A stretch of 6,895 nt of DNA. Origin: Clostridiales bacterium. GTDB taxonomy: Bacteria; Bacillota; Clostridia; Oscillospirales; Oscillospiraceae. The translations under genes were made by a program, and so were the position numbers. Positions 4,949-6,895 of the stretch are shown in pieces. Location of the stretch: the NCBI GenBank assembly GCA_019418525.1, contig DYBS01000117.1, positions 1 through 6,895 on the forward strand. The letters are read 5' to 3'. The notes beneath the pieces are model-generated. The model was not told the DNA's origin, made no database searches, and saw only the letters and a list, made by a program, of their open reading frames with translations. Each line of letters opens with the position of its first letter. Positions within the stretch are counted from its first letter, which is position 1.

Positions 4949-6652
4949 ATGAAACAACCTTGGAAGCGGGGCCTTGCCGCCGCTCTGGCGGTCCTCCTGG
5001 TGGGCGCTGGCCTGTCCGGGTGCTCCAGCGGGCTGGTGAACGACGTGAACAACGGCGAGATCAACCCCAACACCGATCAGACGGAATTTGACATCATGGG
5101 CGGCATCTCCGCCCTCTCCAGCGGCTACGAAAACAACGAGGTACTCAACCAGCTCCAGGACAATGTGGGCATCAAGATCAACTGGGAGACCATGTCCGAC
5201 TCCCTGGCCGAGCAGGTGAACATCCGCATCACCGGCGGCCAGTACCCCGACGCCTTTATGGGCGTGGGCTTCTCCAACTACGACCTGGCCCGGTACGGAG
5301 ACGACGGCACCTTCCTGGACCTGACCCCCTACCTCACCGAGGACATCATGCCCAATCTGTGCGCCATCCTGGAGGAGCACCCGGAGATCCGGGCGGCCAT
5401 CACCCAGGAGGACGGCAAGATCTACGGCCTCCCCGCCGGCGAGCAGATGACCACTGCCGGCATCGGCGCGGACCTGGACGACGCCTATTCCATCTACACC
5501 ATCCCCCAGTTCAGCATGATCAACAAGGCGTGGCTGGACGAGCTTGGGCTGCCGGTGCCCACCACCCTGGATGAGCTCCACGATGCCCTGAAGGCCTTCA
5601 AGGACAACGACATGTCCCACACTTACTATGGAAATGCCGCCGGCTCCACCATCCCCATGTCCACCGGCTTTGACGAGTGGTGCTGGGGCCAGAACATCTT
5701 CTACGCCGGCTTCGGCTTTACCAACTGGCCCAACGACGTGTGCAACGACCTGCACCTGAAGAGCGACGGCACTGTGGAGTTTGTCTGCGTCTCCGACGCC
5801 TACCGGGACTGCATGGACTACTTCCACAACTGGTACAGCGAGGGCCTGATGGACGTGGAGATGTTCAGCCAGAGCGACAGCCAGCTCATGGCCAAGTGCC
5901 AGCAGGGCTATGTGGGCGTGTCCACCTGGTGGTACATCGAGGAGCTGATGGGGGACTATGCCGACGACTACGTGTTCCTCCCTCCCCTGTCCGGCCCGAA
6001 GGGTACCCAGTATGAGGATGTGTGCAACATCACCATCCGCCCCGGCTCCCCCATCACCTCCGGCCAGCTGTGTATCACCGGCAAGTGTGAAAGCCCCATC
6101 AATCTGCTGAAGTTCTTCGACCAGTGGTATGACGGCGAGACGGTGATGCAGCTGCACTACGGCCCCATCGGGGTCTACTTCACCGGCCAGGACGAGAACG
6201 ACATGTGGATGTCCATTACGGATGAGGAGGCCAAGGCGAAGTACGGCAAGAGCGCCGGTGAGCTGCGCAACCAGTATGAGACCTACGGACCCAAGCTGAT
6301 CCTGGCGGAGTACTATCGGGACATCTTCTATATGGAGCCCAATGCCATCAACCGCCTGACCTGGCTCCAGGATGACTGGATGCCCTATGTGAAGGACACC
6401 AGCGTCTACCCGGTGGACTGCACCTTCACCGGCATGGAGATGGAGACATTGGACTGGCACAAGCCGGACTTTGAGACCGCCGTCCGGGAGCAGGAAGGCC
6501 TGTGGCTGAAAAACGGCGGCGAGGGCGGCGGCCCCATCACCGACGAGGAGTGGGAGGCATACAAGGAATTCCTGGTGAAGAAATGCGGAATGGATGACCT
6601 CCTCCAGGTCTACCAGGCCGCCTATGACCGCTACACGCAGACAGAGAATTGA
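4949..6652 (+). CDS. Lipoprotein sugar-binding protein of the ABC importer
   Basis: The 567-residue extracellular solute-binding protein captures the sugar for the two permeases. A lipoprotein signal peptide is clear: M-K-Q-P-W-K-R, a hydrophobic run at 8-21, and the lipobox L22-S23-G24-C25. The body has typical family-1 binding-protein landmarks: Y-P-D-A-F at 99-103, D-G-K-I-Y-G-L-P-A at 155-163, and I-N-K-A-W-L-D-E-L-G-L-P-V-P-T-T-L-D-E-L at 191-210. Its length is in the long class (over 500 residues) that accompanies LplB/YtcP permeases, including SusX. Tryptophan and tyrosine are abundant, as expected for sugar stacking. It has about eleven cysteines beyond the lipid-attached one, more than usual for such a protein; whether they pair is unknown. 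AAAGGAG lies eight bases before the ATG. The gene sits 16 bases after the second permease and 37 before the GH32 gene, with no terminator between. A fructose-containing oligosaccharide is the inferred ligand. Confidence 0.94.
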   Translation: MKQPWKRGLAAALAVLLVGAGLSGCSSGLVNDVNNGEINPNTDQTEFDIMGGISALSSGYENNEVLNQLQDNVGIKINWETMSDSLAEQVNIRITGGQYPDAFMGVGFSNYDLARYGDDGTFLDLTPYLTEDIMPNLCAILEEHPEIRAAITQEDGKIYGLPAGEQMTTAGIGADLDDAYSIYTIPQFSMINKAWLDELGLPVPTTLDELHDALKAFKDNDMSHTYYGNAAGSTIPMSTGFDEWCWGQNIFYAGFGFTNWPNDVCNDLHLKSDGTVEFVCVSDAYRDCMDYFHNWYSEGLMDVEMFSQSDSQLMAKCQQGYVGVSTWWYIEELMGDYADDYVFLPPLSGPKGTQYEDVCNITIRPGSPITSGQLCITGKCESPINLLKFFDQWYDGETVMQLHYGPIGVYFTGQDENDMWMSITDEEAKAKYGKSAGELRNQYETYGPKLILAEYYRDIFYMEPNAINRLTWLQDDWMPYVKDTSVYPVDCTFTGMEMETLDWHKPDFETAVREQEGLWLKNGGEGGGPITDEEWEAYKEFLVKKCGMDDLLQVYQAAYDRYTQTEN

Positions 6653-6689
6653 GCGGCACACCCCAAATTCGATCAAAGGATGAGATTCT

Positions 6690-6895
6690 ATGGTTAGCAC
6701 GCAACTGCAGAAGGCACGTGATTTTGAAGCCCAGCATGGGCCAGACATCCCGGCGGCGGAGCGCCCCGCGTTCCACGCCACCCCCACCATCGGCTGGATG
6801 AACGACCCCAACGGCTTCTCCCTCTACCAGGGAAAATGCCACCTGTTCTACCAGTACCACCCCTACTCCAACGAGTGGGGCCCCATGCACTGGGG
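6690..6895 (+). CDS. Glycoside hydrolase family 32 (sucrose-6-phosphate hydrolase/fructosidase), 3' end outside window
   Basis: Only the first 68 codons are present. GH32 enzymes cleave terminal beta-fructosyl bonds in sucrose, sucrose 6-phosphate, fructo-oligosaccharides or inulin. The start of the five-bladed propeller is unmistakable: F28-H-A-T-P, then W36-M-N-D-P-N-G42, where D39 is the catalytic nucleophile of the family, followed by Y-Q-G-K, H-L-F-Y-Q-Y-H-P at 51-58 and W-G-P-M-H-W at 63-68. The ATG at 6690 follows AAAGGA (6675-6680) by nine bases. No signal peptide precedes the domain, so the enzyme should be cytoplasmic and act on imported sugar. This part cannot separate sucrose-6-phosphate hydrolase from fructan beta-fructosidase; the ABC importer, which does not phosphorylate its cargo, favours free sucrose or fructo-oligosaccharides. 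It corresponds to SusH by position. The acid/base glutamate and the R-D-P motif lie beyond the edge. Confidence 0.95.
   Translation, partial: MVSTQLQKARDFEAQHGPDIPAAERPAFHATPTIGWMNDPNGFSLYQGKCHLFYQYHPYSNEWGPMHW

Noticed and set aside
4453..5073. Minus-strand open frame of 206 codons across the second permease and binding-protein start
   Set aside because: It is antisense to two firm genes, rich in Gly, His and Asp as expected of a GC-biased shadow frame, and shows no recognisable motif.
4907..6811. Long minus-strand open frame of 634 codons opposite the binding protein and the GH32 start
   Set aside because: It lies entirely antisense to two confidently identified genes. Its product is a low-complexity Val/Gly/His/Leu-rich sequence typical of the reverse of GC-biased codons, and it has no domain or clear ribosome binding site.
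1..6895. CRISPR array, tRNA, rRNA, insertion sequence or phage genes
   Set aside because: I saw no regularly spaced repeats, cloverleaf or rRNA-like sequence, transposase motif or phage gene on either strand; the region is an ordinary metabolic locus.

Overview
The window looks like a chromosomal carbohydrate-utilisation locus from a GC-rich, Gram-positive-type anaerobe of the Firmicutes. An Oscillospiraceae-like gut bacterium is the best guess. This rests on the LplB/YtcP-type permeases with a long lipoprotein binding protein, lipobox signal peptides, GTG starts, GGAG-type ribosome binding sites and strongly GC-biased codons. No marker gene is present, so the genus is uncertain.

The layout is two divergent transcription units on either side of a 408-base AT-richer control region (2686-3093). 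Leftward from the control region lie a LacI-family regulator, a single-pass membrane protein of unknown function, a lipoprotein of unknown function, and the N-terminal part of a DUF624/YesL-like membrane protein that runs off the left edge. These four genes are tightly packed (gaps of 24 and 18 bases and one 4-base overlap), so they are probably co-transcribed. Rightward lie two ABC sugar permeases, a lipoprotein solute-binding protein, and the start of a glycoside hydrolase family 32 (GH32) enzyme that runs off the right edge.

The order regulator, permease, permease, binding protein, GH32 resembles the pneumococcal sus locus (susR, susT1, susT2, susX, susH) for fructo-oligosaccharide or sucrose uptake. 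The GH32 start carries the W-M-N-D-P-N-G nucleophile motif and has no signal peptide. The likely pathway is therefore binding of a fructose-containing oligosaccharide at the cell surface, import intact, and hydrolysis in the cytoplasm. No ATPase gene is present, so an MsmX/MsmK-like shared ATPase encoded elsewhere probably drives the transporter.

The control region is the most informative part. It holds a near-consensus rightward promoter (TTGACA, 18-base spacer, TATGAT), a leftward promoter for the regulator (TTGCAA, 16-base spacer, TATAAT), and four copies of a TGAAACGTTNCA-like, CG-centred operator placed on or just after the two promoters. Two of the copies form an exact 18-bp inverted repeat. 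A compact terminator-like hairpin with a T-tract lies between them, in the untranslated leader of the transporter operon. This suggests attenuation on top of LacI-type repression.
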